The translations under genes and the position numbers were made by a program. Under the pieces are notes generated by a model that made no database searches, was not told where the DNA came from, and saw only the letters and a list, made by a program, of their open reading frames with translations. From an uncultured Acidobacteriaceae bacterium (GTDB taxonomy: Bacteria; Acidobacteriota; Terriglobia; Terriglobales; Acidobacteriaceae), in NCBI GenBank assembly GCA_903842065.1, contig CAIMKZ010000021.1, forward strand, positions 1 to 32,476: a stretch of DNA of 32,476 bases, written 5' to 3'. Below, piece after piece: positions 14,326 through 21,843 of this stretch (its first letter is position 1; each line of letters opens with the position of its first letter).

Positions 14326-14604
14326 ATGGAAGAGCGGGATTTCTTCAACGAGACCGTCGAGCAGCGCACGCACAATCTTGTCTGCCCGAAGTGCGGCCAG
14401 CCCGGCGAGTACAAGGTCACCTGGGTCGTTCGACGCAAGCGCCAGCAGATTCCCCGCGGTGCAGACGAACGCGACCGCGCCCGCTTCGCCAAAGCCCAGT
14501 CCTACATGGTCCGGCGCGACGACAAACTGGCCTGCCAGAACATCCGCTGCCGCAAGCCCTTTGAGATTACTGCGCTTCAGTCGCTTGCCTTCCTTCAGGA
14601 GTAG
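14326..14604 (+). CDS. Small zinc-ribbon protein, 92 aa, function unknown
   Basis: The 92-aa product begins MEERDFFNETVEQRTHNLVC. It holds a CxxC in LVCPKCGQPGEY (Cys20/Cys23) and a second Cys pair in LACQNIRCRKPF (C-x4-C, Cys70/Cys75), so a zinc ribbon split by a charged Arg-rich middle (VVRRKRQQIPRGADERDRAR) is likely. GGAG sits about nine bases before the ATG at 14326. No signal peptide. Small zinc ribbons of this kind often bind RNA, DNA or protein, but nothing here shows which. It overlaps no other gene and is followed by the SagB-type gene 142 bases on. Confidence 0.7.
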   Translation: MEERDFFNETVEQRTHNLVCPKCGQPGEYKVTWVVRRKRQQIPRGADERDRARFAKAQSYMVRRDDKLACQNIRCRKPFEITALQSLAFLQE

Positions 14605-14746
14605 GCCCCGCACAGCGCTGCGGGCGCTCTACGGCGTCCCTTCATTCGCTTTGAACGTCCATAGCCACAGGTTGAAGAATCCCGTTGCTTCCCCATCACG
14701 CGCACTTCGGAGGCGAGTGCGCACACCGCAAGTACCGGGGGAAGTT

Positions 14747-15499
14747 ATGCCTGCTTTTATGCGTTTCGCCCAGCGCGCCAGTGCTGTCCTGCTCGCAGTT
14801 GTTGTAATCGGTTCCGCCTGCCTGGTTGGCCACAGCCAGACCGCCGCAGCTCCCGCACCTCTCACTCCTATCGTGCTGCCCGCCCCGCAGATGACTGGCG
14901 GCATGCCGCTCATGCAGGCTCTGGCCAAGCGCATTACCACCCGCACCTTCAGCGATAAGGCGCTCTCTCCGCAGCAGCTCTCGAACCTGCTTTGGGCGGC
15001 CTTTGGTGTCAATCGCAAGGAAATGGCTGTGGCGCCCCGTCCGCCAGCGCCGCCCGCGGCAAACGGGACCGCTGCCCCCGCCGCTCAAAGCGCCCCTCCG
15101 GAGCCCAAGCCCGGCCGCACAGCCCCCTCCGGCAGCAATCGCCAGGAAATTCTGATCTATGCGGTTCTGCCCAGTGGCGCCTACCTCTACGACTATCTTC
15201 AGAACCAGCTCAAGCCGGTCTCGACCGGCGACGTGCGCGCCCAGGTTGTTACCGGCGCAGCGGCTAAGGCGGCGGTTACCATCGTCTTCGTGGCTCCGGC
15301 CAAGGACAGTCCCTTCGCCCAGGTCGATACCGGATTCATCGGCCAGAACATCTATCTCTGGGCCGCTTCCGAGGGGCTGAACTCCTGGTTCTACACGATG
15401 CATGGAGCCCCGGCCGTAGCTGCCGTCTCCACCGCATTAAACCTCGACGCGGATCACGCCCCTCTGTATCTTCAGACGGTCGGTTTTCCGGTGCAATAG
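14747..15499 (+). CDS. Exported SagB/ThcOx-type nitroreductase-fold protein
   Basis: A 250-aa product with signal peptide (FAQRASAVLLAVVVIGSACL, residues 7-26, and a Cys at 25 that could hint at lipidation, though no clean lipobox is seen). Residues about 55-85 (ALAKRITTRTFSDKALSPQQ, LSNLLWAAFGVNR) are the classic start of the SagB/ThcOx FMN-dependent dehydrogenase fold, and the rest follows: EILIYAVLPSGAYLYDYLQN, TIVFVAPAKDSPF, DTGFIGQNIYLWAASEGLNS and LYLQTVGFPV. A Pro/Ala-rich insert of about 35 residues (92-125) sits after GVNR. SagB enzymes oxidise azolines in peptide natural products, but exported members outside such clusters have no known substrate, and no peptide-maturation gene is near. 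GGGGGAAG before the ATG at 14747 sets the start. Confidence 0.82.
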   Translation: MPAFMRFAQRASAVLLAVVVIGSACLVGHSQTAAAPAPLTPIVLPAPQMTGGMPLMQALAKRITTRTFSDKALSPQQLSNLLWAAFGVNRKEMAVAPRPPAPPAANGTAAPAAQSAPPEPKPGRTAPSGSNRQEILIYAVLPSGAYLYDYLQNQLKPVSTGDVRAQVVTGAAAKAAVTIVFVAPAKDSPFAQVDTGFIGQNIYLWAASEGLNSWFYTMHGAPAVAAVSTALNLDADHAPLYLQTVGFPVQ

Positions 15500-15510
15500 T
15501 CCGCTTTCTC

Positions 15511-15552
15511 CAGGATCTTCCCGCCGCCATGCCGCGCGGCGGGAAGATCCTG
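15511..15552. terminator. Large perfect stem-loop, 17-bp stem
   Basis: CAGGATCTTCCCGCCGC (15511-15527) pairs exactly with GCGGCGGGAAGATCCTG (15536-15552), with an eight-base loop CATGCCGC. It is 11 bases after the stop of the SagB-type gene. No T-tract follows, so it is a terminator or mRNA-protecting hairpin of uncertain class. Confidence 0.7.
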
Positions 15553-15668
15553 CCTGCCGCCTGAGACATCCGAGACGACTTTGCCTGCTCAGGCTCACAA
15601 TTGGTTGAAACTTCAACCCCCATGTTCTAATCAAATCATCAGGCAAGCTGTGCCTGCCAGGAGAGTTC

Positions 15669-15947
15669 ATGTCTCACCACCTGCTTCCCCCCAACGAGCG
15701 CAATCTGACACCCGCACAGGTCGTTTCGCTGGACAGGCGCAGAGACTTTGGCCACACACTTCTGGTCATGGCAGGGCAATTTGCTGCTGTTACGATCGTT
15801 CTTCTCCTGTGGGTCGGCCAGGATCTGAGCTACTCCCCGGAACGAGCTCATCCGATCTACTACTACTTCCTGTTTGCCGTGGTGCTATCTCTGATCCTCG
15901 GCGCATCGGGATTGTATCTGCGCCGCGGCACGCCGCGCTTCAATTAG
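15669..15947 (+). CDS. Small membrane protein with two transmembrane segments, 92 aa
   Basis: AGGAG seven bases before the ATG at 15669 supports the start. The N-terminal 27 residues are polar (MSHHLLPPNERNLTPAQVVS), followed by TM1 at about 30-50 (LLVMAGQFAAVTIVLLLWVG) and TM2 at about 64-84 (YYYFLFAVVLSLILGASGLY), ending in a short basic tail. Both ends are likely cytoplasmic. I recognise no family. It lies 84 bases upstream of moaA on the same strand and could be co-transcribed, but nothing ties it to cofactor synthesis. Confidence 0.7.
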   Translation: MSHHLLPPNERNLTPAQVVSLDRRRDFGHTLLVMAGQFAAVTIVLLLWVGQDLSYSPERAHPIYYYFLFAVVLSLILGASGLYLRRGTPRFN

Positions 15948-16031
15948 CCAGTAGCCATTCCGGAACGATCGTGCCTGGTCAGCAAGCTCTCCGGTAGGGC
16001 ATAGACAAATTGTTTTGTTGATTAGGTTCAG

Positions 16032-17069
16032 ATGTCCACTTCCCCAACCATGGTATCTTCCATCGTTTCTTCCGATGCGCGGCTAACTGACAGCCACGGC
16101 CGCGTAATTCACGATCTCCGCGTCTCTCTAACCGACAGATGTAACTACAAGTGCATCTACTGCCGAACCGGCCAGGAGGGCCCGCAGTTCGCGGAGCTGC
16201 CCGGCGCGGAGTACTTGCGCATGATACGGCTCTTTGTTTCGCTTGGCATCACGAAAGTGCGACTTACAGGCGGCGAGCCCCTGCTCCGGCACGGCATCCT
16301 CGAAATCATCGGCGAACTTGCCAAGATGCGCACGCTGTGGGGTGAGCCTTTAGAGCTGGCTGTGACCACCAACGGGCATCTGCTCGACTCTCTCGCCGCA
16401 CCGCTCAAAGCTGCCGGCCTGAACCGGGTCACCGTAAGCATGGACGCTGTCGAAGCAGGCACTTTCGAACGCATAACCCGTGTGCCGGGAAGCTTCAACG
16501 CTGTACTAAGCGGGGTTCGCGCCGCCCGCGCGGCGGGCCTGACACCGCTCAAGATCAACTGCGTTCTCCTGCGCGGATTCAACGACGACCAGATCGAGGG
16601 CTTTGCCCATTTCGCGCGCGAGGAAGACGTGATCGTGCGCTTCATCGAGTTCATGCCGCTCGAAGAGGGCCGGCTGTGGACTCCGGAGATTGTTGTTCCG
16701 CTTAACGAGATCGTTGAGCGCATTCACCGCGTGCTGCCTTTGGTGGAACTCACTCCACGCGACTCCAGCGAGACCGCGCGCCGTTACGGCTTTACCGACG
16801 GCAGAGGCGAGATCGGCATCATCGCACCGGTTTCGCAGCCCTTCTGTGGAGCATGCAGCAGAGTGAGGCTCACCTCCGACGGCAAGATCCGCACCTGCCT
16901 TTTCTCGCAGGCAGAGCACGACCTTTACGGACAGGTGCGCGCCGGTGCCAGCGACGAGCAACTGCGAGCCTTCATCCATCGCACCGTCCAGGGCAAGGAG
17001 GCACGCCATCACATCGGCGAGCCCGGCTTCCTCAAGCCCTCCCGCTCCATGGTCCATATCGGCGGCTAG
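16032..17069 (+). CDS. moaA: GTP 3',8-cyclase MoaA, molybdenum cofactor synthesis
   Basis: A 345-aa radical SAM enzyme that turns GTP into 3',8-cyclo-7,8-dihydro-GTP, the first step of molybdopterin synthesis. The N-terminal radical-SAM cluster motif is CNYKCIYC (Cys37, Cys41, Cys44) after the conserved HDLRVSLTDR. LTGGEPLLR (79-87) is the SAM-binding GGEP motif. The C-terminal second [4Fe-4S] cluster has C-x2-C-x13-C in FCGACSRVRLTSDGKIRTCL (Cys272, Cys275, Cys289). The protein ends in Gly-Gly, needed for activity in characterised MoaA. Length is normal. An AGG lies upstream of the ATG at 16032. No other moa/moe gene is adjacent, and I see no molybdenum-cofactor riboswitch in the 84-base leader. 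Confidence 0.97.
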   Translation: MSTSPTMVSSIVSSDARLTDSHGRVIHDLRVSLTDRCNYKCIYCRTGQEGPQFAELPGAEYLRMIRLFVSLGITKVRLTGGEPLLRHGILEIIGELAKMRTLWGEPLELAVTTNGHLLDSLAAPLKAAGLNRVTVSMDAVEAGTFERITRVPGSFNAVLSGVRAARAAGLTPLKINCVLLRGFNDDQIEGFAHFAREEDVIVRFIEFMPLEEGRLWTPEIVVPLNEIVERIHRVLPLVELTPRDSSETARRYGFTDGRGEIGIIAPVSQPFCGACSRVRLTSDGKIRTCLFSQAEHDLYGQVRAGASDEQLRAFIHRTVQGKEARHHIGEPGFLKPSRSMVHIGG

Positions 17070-17166
17070 CAGACGTGCGGGAGCTTGTGTCTCTGGCGCG
17101 TCCGCGCACAACAATCGGTAACCGCAGGCCTGATATGGGAGAATGTTTCTGTCTCTGCGAGGCCCC

Positions 17167-18192
17167 ATGGGAACCAAGACGGAAGGACGCATCCCGCTTG
17201 CCGATCTGCTTGTCTTTCATCAGCTCACGCGCTCGCTCACTTCGAGCCTAGATCTGGATGCAATTCTTCGCACCATACTCGAGCAGATGGAGCGCACCAT
17301 ACAGGCTGAGCTGTGGACGCTTCTTATGCTCGACAAGGCCACGCAGGAGCTCTACTATGCTGTTGCCGGCGGCGGCAAACACTCCGCTTTAAGCGACCTT
17401 CGCGTTAAAGTCGGCGAGGGAACAGCCGGTTGGGTGGCTCAGCACGGAGAGACACTCATCATCCCCGAGGCCCACGGCGATCCCCGCGTCATACGCTTTG
17501 GCGCGGCCAAAGAACCCAAGATCAAGTCGCTCATCGCGCTACCGCTTCGCGGCCGCAGAGGTACGCACGGCGTGATTGAGATATTCAATCCCCGTACCGA
17601 GCAGATGAACGATTACGCAATCGCGTTCCTGCATATTCTGGCCGACCACGCCGCCATCGCGATCGAAAACGCGCAGGACGTCACTCGCATCCAGCAGCTC
17701 ACTATCACCGACGACACCACCGGGCTGTTCAACGTGCGCCATCTATACAACGTGCTTGCGGCCGAGCTGGCCGAGTGCGCCTCAGCGCAAAAGCCGGTGG
17801 GCCTCCTTTTTCTTGACCTCGACCGCTTCAAGCTGGTGAACGACAGACACGGCCACCTGATTGGCAGCGAACTGCTGGCCTGTGCCGCAAAGCGGATCGA
17901 GGAGCTAAGTCGTCCGCAGGACAAATGCTTCCGCTACGGCGGCGATGAGTTCGTTGTAGTGATGCCCGAGACCGGGCAAGAGGCGGCACTATCGGCGGCG
18001 TCAGCCATGCTCGGCGCGCTCATGGGATCCGAGCTGCGCATGCAGTGCGGTCTTTCGCTCAGCGTAAGCGCCAGCATCGGTGTCGCTTCGGCTCCAGCCG
18101 ACGGCACTACGATCCACGCGATTATCGGCACAGCGGACAGCCGAATGTATGCTGCAAAAGCAAACGGCCGCGGACAAGTCCGCGGCGCGTAG
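17167..18192 (+). CDS. GAF-GGDEF diguanylate cyclase
   Basis: A 341-aa cytoplasmic signalling enzyme making cyclic di-GMP from two GTP. A GAF sensor domain covers about 15-170 (LLVFHQLTRSLTSSLDLDAI, LRVKVGEGTAGWVAQHGETL). A GGDEF domain follows at about 178-335 (TITDDTTGLFNVRHL, GLLFLDLDRFKLVNDRHGH) with the intact active-site motif RYGGDEFVVVMPE (258-262). Five residues before it is RPQD, the RxxD inhibitory site for product feedback. The ATG at 17167 is preferred since GAGG lies four bases upstream; an in-frame ATG at 17143 has its purine stretch too close. The gene runs tail to tail with the dioxygenase gene with only 21 bases between stops. A 9-bp inverted repeat, GCCGCGGAC-AA-GTCCGCGGC, ends the coding region (18167-18186). 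Confidence 0.93.
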   Translation: MGTKTEGRIPLADLLVFHQLTRSLTSSLDLDAILRTILEQMERTIQAELWTLLMLDKATQELYYAVAGGGKHSALSDLRVKVGEGTAGWVAQHGETLIIPEAHGDPRVIRFGAAKEPKIKSLIALPLRGRRGTHGVIEIFNPRTEQMNDYAIAFLHILADHAAIAIENAQDVTRIQQLTITDDTTGLFNVRHLYNVLAAELAECASAQKPVGLLFLDLDRFKLVNDRHGHLIGSELLACAAKRIEELSRPQDKCFRYGGDEFVVVMPETGQEAALSAASAMLGALMGSELRMQCGLSLSVSASIGVASAPADGTTIHAIIGTADSRMYAAKANGRGQVRGA

Positions 18193-18213
18193 CCTCCATC
18201 AGTTTCCCGACAG

Positions 18214-19533
18214 TTACTTCTTCACAACAGATTCGGGCACGTCCTTCTGATCGTCCCTGGCCTTCTCGAACTTCGTGGGCACTTTGCCGGTTACAGAGTA
18301 TAGAGCGCCCGGCGCGTTGCGGGTCTTGAGGAACTCCTCAAGCGGCTTGCCGGCCATGGCCGCGTAGACGTGCAGGTTCGATGTTCCGAGCACCGCTGCC
18401 ATCTTTTCCAGCATGAAGAAGCAGACACCGTAGTGGATCATCTTCTGCCACTCGTGGTTGCGGATCAGAGAACGCTCCTCCTCGGTCAGCTTCCACTCCT
18501 CGAAGAGGGTCTCGATATCTTCCTTGAAGCGCCTGCGATGCTCGGGGTCGATCAGCCTGTGCAGGAACGTATTAATCCGGAAGGACTTCGCCATGCGCGA
18601 GACCGTGTAAGGATAGTTGCCCTCCAGCTTCTCGATGCCCTTGTACTCGGCAAACATGTGCTCTCGATGGGCGCTGATGGTCTCTGCCGGAGGTTCGATG
18701 GACTGGTCTTCCAGAATCAGCGTCGCCAGACCGGTCATGGTGGGCAGATAGTAGCTTTGATGAACCTTCTTGACATTCATCGAAAGCGCGCCGCGCATGA
18801 TTAGCCACATGATGATCTCGGCGCCTTCCTGCCCGCCCAGCCGCGCGTAATCGGCAATCGTCATCTCGGTCAGGCGCATCGGATCGCCGGTGATCATGTC
18901 CAGGAACTGCATGTCCCAGGGAACGTTGTTGAAGCCGGAGCGCTCGCCATGTACCTGATGCGACAGTCCGCCGGTTGAAATCACCACTACGTTGACGTCC
19001 TTCGGGTAGCTCATGATGGCGCGGCGCAGCGCCTGGCCCAGCTTCCAGCAGCGCTTGGCAGTGGGGATGGGCACCTCCAGCACGCCCACCTGGAAGGGCA
19101 CAATCGGGCAGGGCCATTCCTTTTTGGGCATCATCATGGAGATCGGCGAAAAGGCCCCGTGGTCCATCCCCTTGCCCTGAAAGTACGACAAGTCGAACTC
19201 ATCGGCCACCAGAGAGTATGCGATATGCTCGGCGAACTCGGGATCGCCCTTGATGGGTGGGACTTTGCGCGGACCGCCCCCCTCGTCCGCGGGCGGATAC
19301 TCTTCTCCGGTGCCAAGGGCAAAGTGCGAGTAATGGTCGAAGAAGAACGACGTGATGTGGTCGTTGTAGATGTAGAAGATCAGGTCGGGCTTCTTCTCGG
19401 CCAGCCATTTTTGTACCGGCGCGAACCCCTCGAAGATGGGCGCCCAGACAGGGTCGTCCTGCTTGCCGGCGTCCAGTGCAAAGCCGATGGTTGGTGAGTG
19501 CGAGGTTGCGATTCCGCCGATGATTCTGGCCAT
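18214..19533 (-). CDS. Fused LigB-LigA extradiol dioxygenase, gallate dioxygenase type
   Basis: A 439-aa enzyme in which a LigB-type catalytic domain (about 1-285) is joined to a LigA-like helical domain (about 310-415), the layout of gallate dioxygenases DesB/GalA rather than the two-subunit protocatechuate 4,5-dioxygenase LigAB. The iron ligands expected for this class are seen: His12 in GIATSHSPTIGFALDAGKQ and His59 in FYIYNDHITSFFF. The general-base region is VVISTGGLSHQVHGERSG, and a Glu near 239 lies in GGQEGAEIIMW. The opening MARIIGGIATSHSPT and DDPVWAPIFEGF closely recall GalA. The ATG at 19533 has AGGAG six to ten bases upstream, which rules out the longer open frame. Gallate cleavage to 4-oxalomesaconate is the likely reaction; related pyrogallol-type substrates remain possible. 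No other ring-cleavage pathway genes are near. Confidence 0.9.
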   Translation of the reverse strand: MARIIGGIATSHSPTIGFALDAGKQDDPVWAPIFEGFAPVQKWLAEKKPDLIFYIYNDHITSFFFDHYSHFALGTGEEYPPADEGGGPRKVPPIKGDPEFAEHIAYSLVADEFDLSYFQGKGMDHGAFSPISMMMPKKEWPCPIVPFQVGVLEVPIPTAKRCWKLGQALRRAIMSYPKDVNVVVISTGGLSHQVHGERSGFNNVPWDMQFLDMITGDPMRLTEMTIADYARLGGQEGAEIIMWLIMRGALSMNVKKVHQSYYLPTMTGLATLILEDQSIEPPAETISAHREHMFAEYKGIEKLEGNYPYTVSRMAKSFRINTFLHRLIDPEHRRRFKEDIETLFEEWKLTEEERSLIRNHEWQKMIHYGVCFFMLEKMAAVLGTSNLHVYAAMAGKPLEEFLKTRNAPGALYSVTGKVPTKFEKARDDQKDVPESVVKK

Positions 19534-19661
19534 AAAGCCGCTCCTGAAGTGTGTTTTTGCAAGGCGATCATATACCAACGCGGATTCCATTGGCGACTAA
19601 AAATATCCACTTCTGATTGAAGCTGCACTCTTATCCATCCGCATCGAAACTTCAAGCATAC

Positions 19662-19695
19662 AAAAAAACGGCCCGTGCTTTGAGCACGGGCCGTT
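19662..19695 (-). terminator. Rho-independent terminator of the OmpA-like gene
   Basis: AACGGCCCGTGCT (19667-19679) pairs with AGCACGGGCCGTT (19683-19695) around TTG, a 13-bp stem. Seven A residues at 19662-19668 give a T-run at its end on the minus strand, downstream of the gene ending at 19788. Confidence 0.92.
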
Positions 19696-19787
19696 GAATT
19701 GGTTTGGATTTAGGCCGTCAGGCTCCCGGCATCGAGCTGGGAGTCTGACTGAGATTCACGCGCAGCGCCCGTTGGGCGTACCCGTGT

Positions 19788-21509
19788 TTAGCGGTGCCGC
19801 AACGGCAGAGCCTTGCGGACTTCCGGCTTGACGGTGGTTTCGTCAACCGGCGTACCAGCCTGGACGTCCTTCGCAAAGTTCGCGCCAGCCGGAACCAGAT
19901 AGTTCTTAGCCGTCTGGTCATCGCCCGCTCCGGTCATCAAAGTGATGCGGGAGGGATCGATGCCCTGCTCGGTGACGAGGTATTCCTTGGCGTTGACGGC
20001 GCGCTGGCCGGCAAAGTTCTCGACAACCACACGCTTGTTGCGAAGCGCCTTCTTCTGCTCCTTGGCCTCGGTATCCTTTTCCTTGGCGTTGGAGTCGGCG
20101 ATGATTACGGCCTTGGCCGTCGACTGCTGCTTGAGGCTCAGCGCAACCTGGTCGAGGCAGGCCTTGGCTTCGTTATCAACACGGGTGGGCCGCTTGATAT
20201 CGTTGCCGAAGCCGATCGAGCAAAGGGCCTGAGTGTGGGGCTGCGGCGGAGGAGGCGGCGCCACGATGTTCAGGCCAGTGCTGGCCGTCGCAGTGTGCCC
20301 CTTGTCGTCTGCCACGTTGCAAGTGATGCCTACAGCACCCGTGGGCGCTCCGGCTGAAGAGTACTGCGCCGTGGTGCCGCTGCCGCTGATCGAGCCGGCC
20401 GAAGTCGCGTAGCTGTAAGTCAGCGGGCGATTCTGCGGGCTCACGCCGCGGGCGGTAACGGTGGCAACACCACCGGGCTGCATGGTCGTCGGGCTGACCG
20501 AGCAGCTGATCGTCGGGGGCTCGAAGGCCTTCACGGTAAAGCTGGCCGTGCAGCTGGCGCTCTGCCAGGGCTTCAGGCCTTCTTTGCCGGCCTTGCCGGC
20601 CTTCAGGTTGGCGGTGGCGGTATACGTGCCGGGGGCAAGGTTGGCGGTGGCGACGGTCGCCGTAGCGCCATTGCCGGTCACTCCCTGACCGCTCCAGCTA
20701 TAGATCGCGTTTTCCTTGGGGAGGATGTTGCCACCCGCCGCGGTAAGCGTAACGGTCTCGCCAGGAAATACCGAGTTGGGGCTCACTGTGCAACCAAGGG
20801 TCACAGGCACCGGAGGCGCGATCGAACCGGCATGGAACACAACGCCCGTGCTCAGACGCGCTGCATTGATGCTAGCCCGGCCACCCGGAGGGTTGATCTG
20901 CGGGCCGAAGTTGGCATGCATGTACTCGTAATCGGCCTGGAAGAGCCGGAATGCCATGTGATGATTCAGCCAGGGAAGTTCATAATCCAAGCCGCCGCCT
21001 GCGGTTGCGCCCGGACCCCACTTGGGCAGATTGTGGGCGGGGCCTTCCACCTGATTGAGATTCACTAACGCATGTACAAATGGCGTGATATTGCCCGAAC
21101 GATGGCGCGCGATCAGACCACCGGCCAGGGTATAGAATCCGTCGTTATTCCCTAGCGTGCCAATCGAGCCCGATGTGTTCGAGGTCCATGTTCCGAACTT
21201 ATGCTCGGCAAACTCAGCCTGAACACCCAGGAAACGGTTGAAATAGTACGCACCGCTGAACAGTCCACCTACATTTACAGCCTTGTAGGAGACAGGAATG
21301 GGCGTTCCACTTGAAGTGGGAATTTGAACCGTGCCCTGAGGGGCAAGGTAGCTATATCCGGCAAAGATGTCCCAGCGGGAGGCATACTGGCTATCCGCTG
21401 ACGATCCCTTTGCAGCGGCCGCAACCTGAGCTGAGACGACCATTGGAATCATCACAAGCGCAGCCAATACCATGTACAACCCTAACGATCTCAAAACACA
21501 AGATTTCAT
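19788..21509 (-). CDS. Outer-membrane protein: beta-barrel, Ig-like repeats, OmpA-like C-terminus
   Basis: A 573-aa envelope protein. A signal peptide is at 1-28 (LGLYMVLAALVMIPMVVSAQ). Residues about 45-230 look like an OmpA-type beta-barrel (WDIFAGYSYLAPQGTVQIP, GVQAEFAEHKFG, FRLFQADYEYMHANFG). Two Ig/PKD-like modules follow at about 235-330 and 335-420 (CTVSPNSVFPGETVTLTAAG; CSVSPTTMQPGGVATVTARG), then a Pro-rich hinge and a C-terminal OmpA-like domain (about 430-560; CSIGFGND...ACLDQVALSLKQ, AVNAKEYLVTEQGIDPSRIT) that would bind peptidoglycan. The usual OmpA arginine/aspartate signature is only partly kept. GGAGG eight bases before the ATG at 21509 sets the start. This architecture recurs in Acidobacteriota as I recall. 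Probable role: linking outer membrane and cell wall. Confidence 0.85.
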   Translation of the reverse strand: MKSCVLRSLGLYMVLAALVMIPMVVSAQVAAAAKGSSADSQYASRWDIFAGYSYLAPQGTVQIPTSSGTPIPVSYKAVNVGGLFSGAYYFNRFLGVQAEFAEHKFGTWTSNTSGSIGTLGNNDGFYTLAGGLIARHRSGNITPFVHALVNLNQVEGPAHNLPKWGPGATAGGGLDYELPWLNHHMAFRLFQADYEYMHANFGPQINPPGGRASINAARLSTGVVFHAGSIAPPVPVTLGCTVSPNSVFPGETVTLTAAGGNILPKENAIYSWSGQGVTGNGATATVATANLAPGTYTATANLKAGKAGKEGLKPWQSASCTASFTVKAFEPPTISCSVSPTTMQPGGVATVTARGVSPQNRPLTYSYATSAGSISGSGTTAQYSSAGAPTGAVGITCNVADDKGHTATASTGLNIVAPPPPPQPHTQALCSIGFGNDIKRPTRVDNEAKACLDQVALSLKQQSTAKAVIIADSNAKEKDTEAKEQKKALRNKRVVVENFAGQRAVNAKEYLVTEQGIDPSRITLMTGAGDDQTAKNYLVPAGANFAKDVQAGTPVDETTVKPEVRKALPLRHR

Positions 21510-21843
21510 GCCTAATCCTCCGCAGAATGAACTGCCAGTTGGAAACTAGTAGCAAACAATAACCTGACCGAGTTGTTTCGAAAGCACCTTACGTCTGTTT
21601 TGCTCCCATTAAAAACGTACCATAGCACGACCGCCACGGAACGTCTTTTTCCGTACATCGGCCACCTGCTGTGACAACGGCCGCAGAATTACCTTGGCAA
21701 CCACAACCTCAATCACATCGATACCGTTCTATGCCTTACTGCAACTCGGCCTTCTTCTCTCCACATCAGGTTCTCAGCACCTACAGGCAGATTTTCCCAT
21801 TGCATTCAAACAGACCGTCCTGGCGTGAGTTCCGGATACACTG
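21510..21843. other. Intergenic region, no gene seen
   Basis: About 330 bases between the OmpA-like gene and the end of the Wzi-like gene, both leftward. It must hold the promoter of the OmpA-like gene. A short hairpin GGAACGTCTTTTTCC at about 21636-21652 and several T-rich stretches are visible; an open frame at 21671-21883 on the plus strand has no protein-like character. Confidence 0.4.

Noticed and set aside
14093..14746. N-terminal extension of the SagB-type protein
   Set aside because: It overlaps two better-supported small genes, and a signal peptide with a ribosome-binding site begins at 14747.
15948..16031. Molybdenum-cofactor riboswitch before moaA
   Set aside because: The leader is only 84 bases and I see neither the conserved paired stems nor the typical core.
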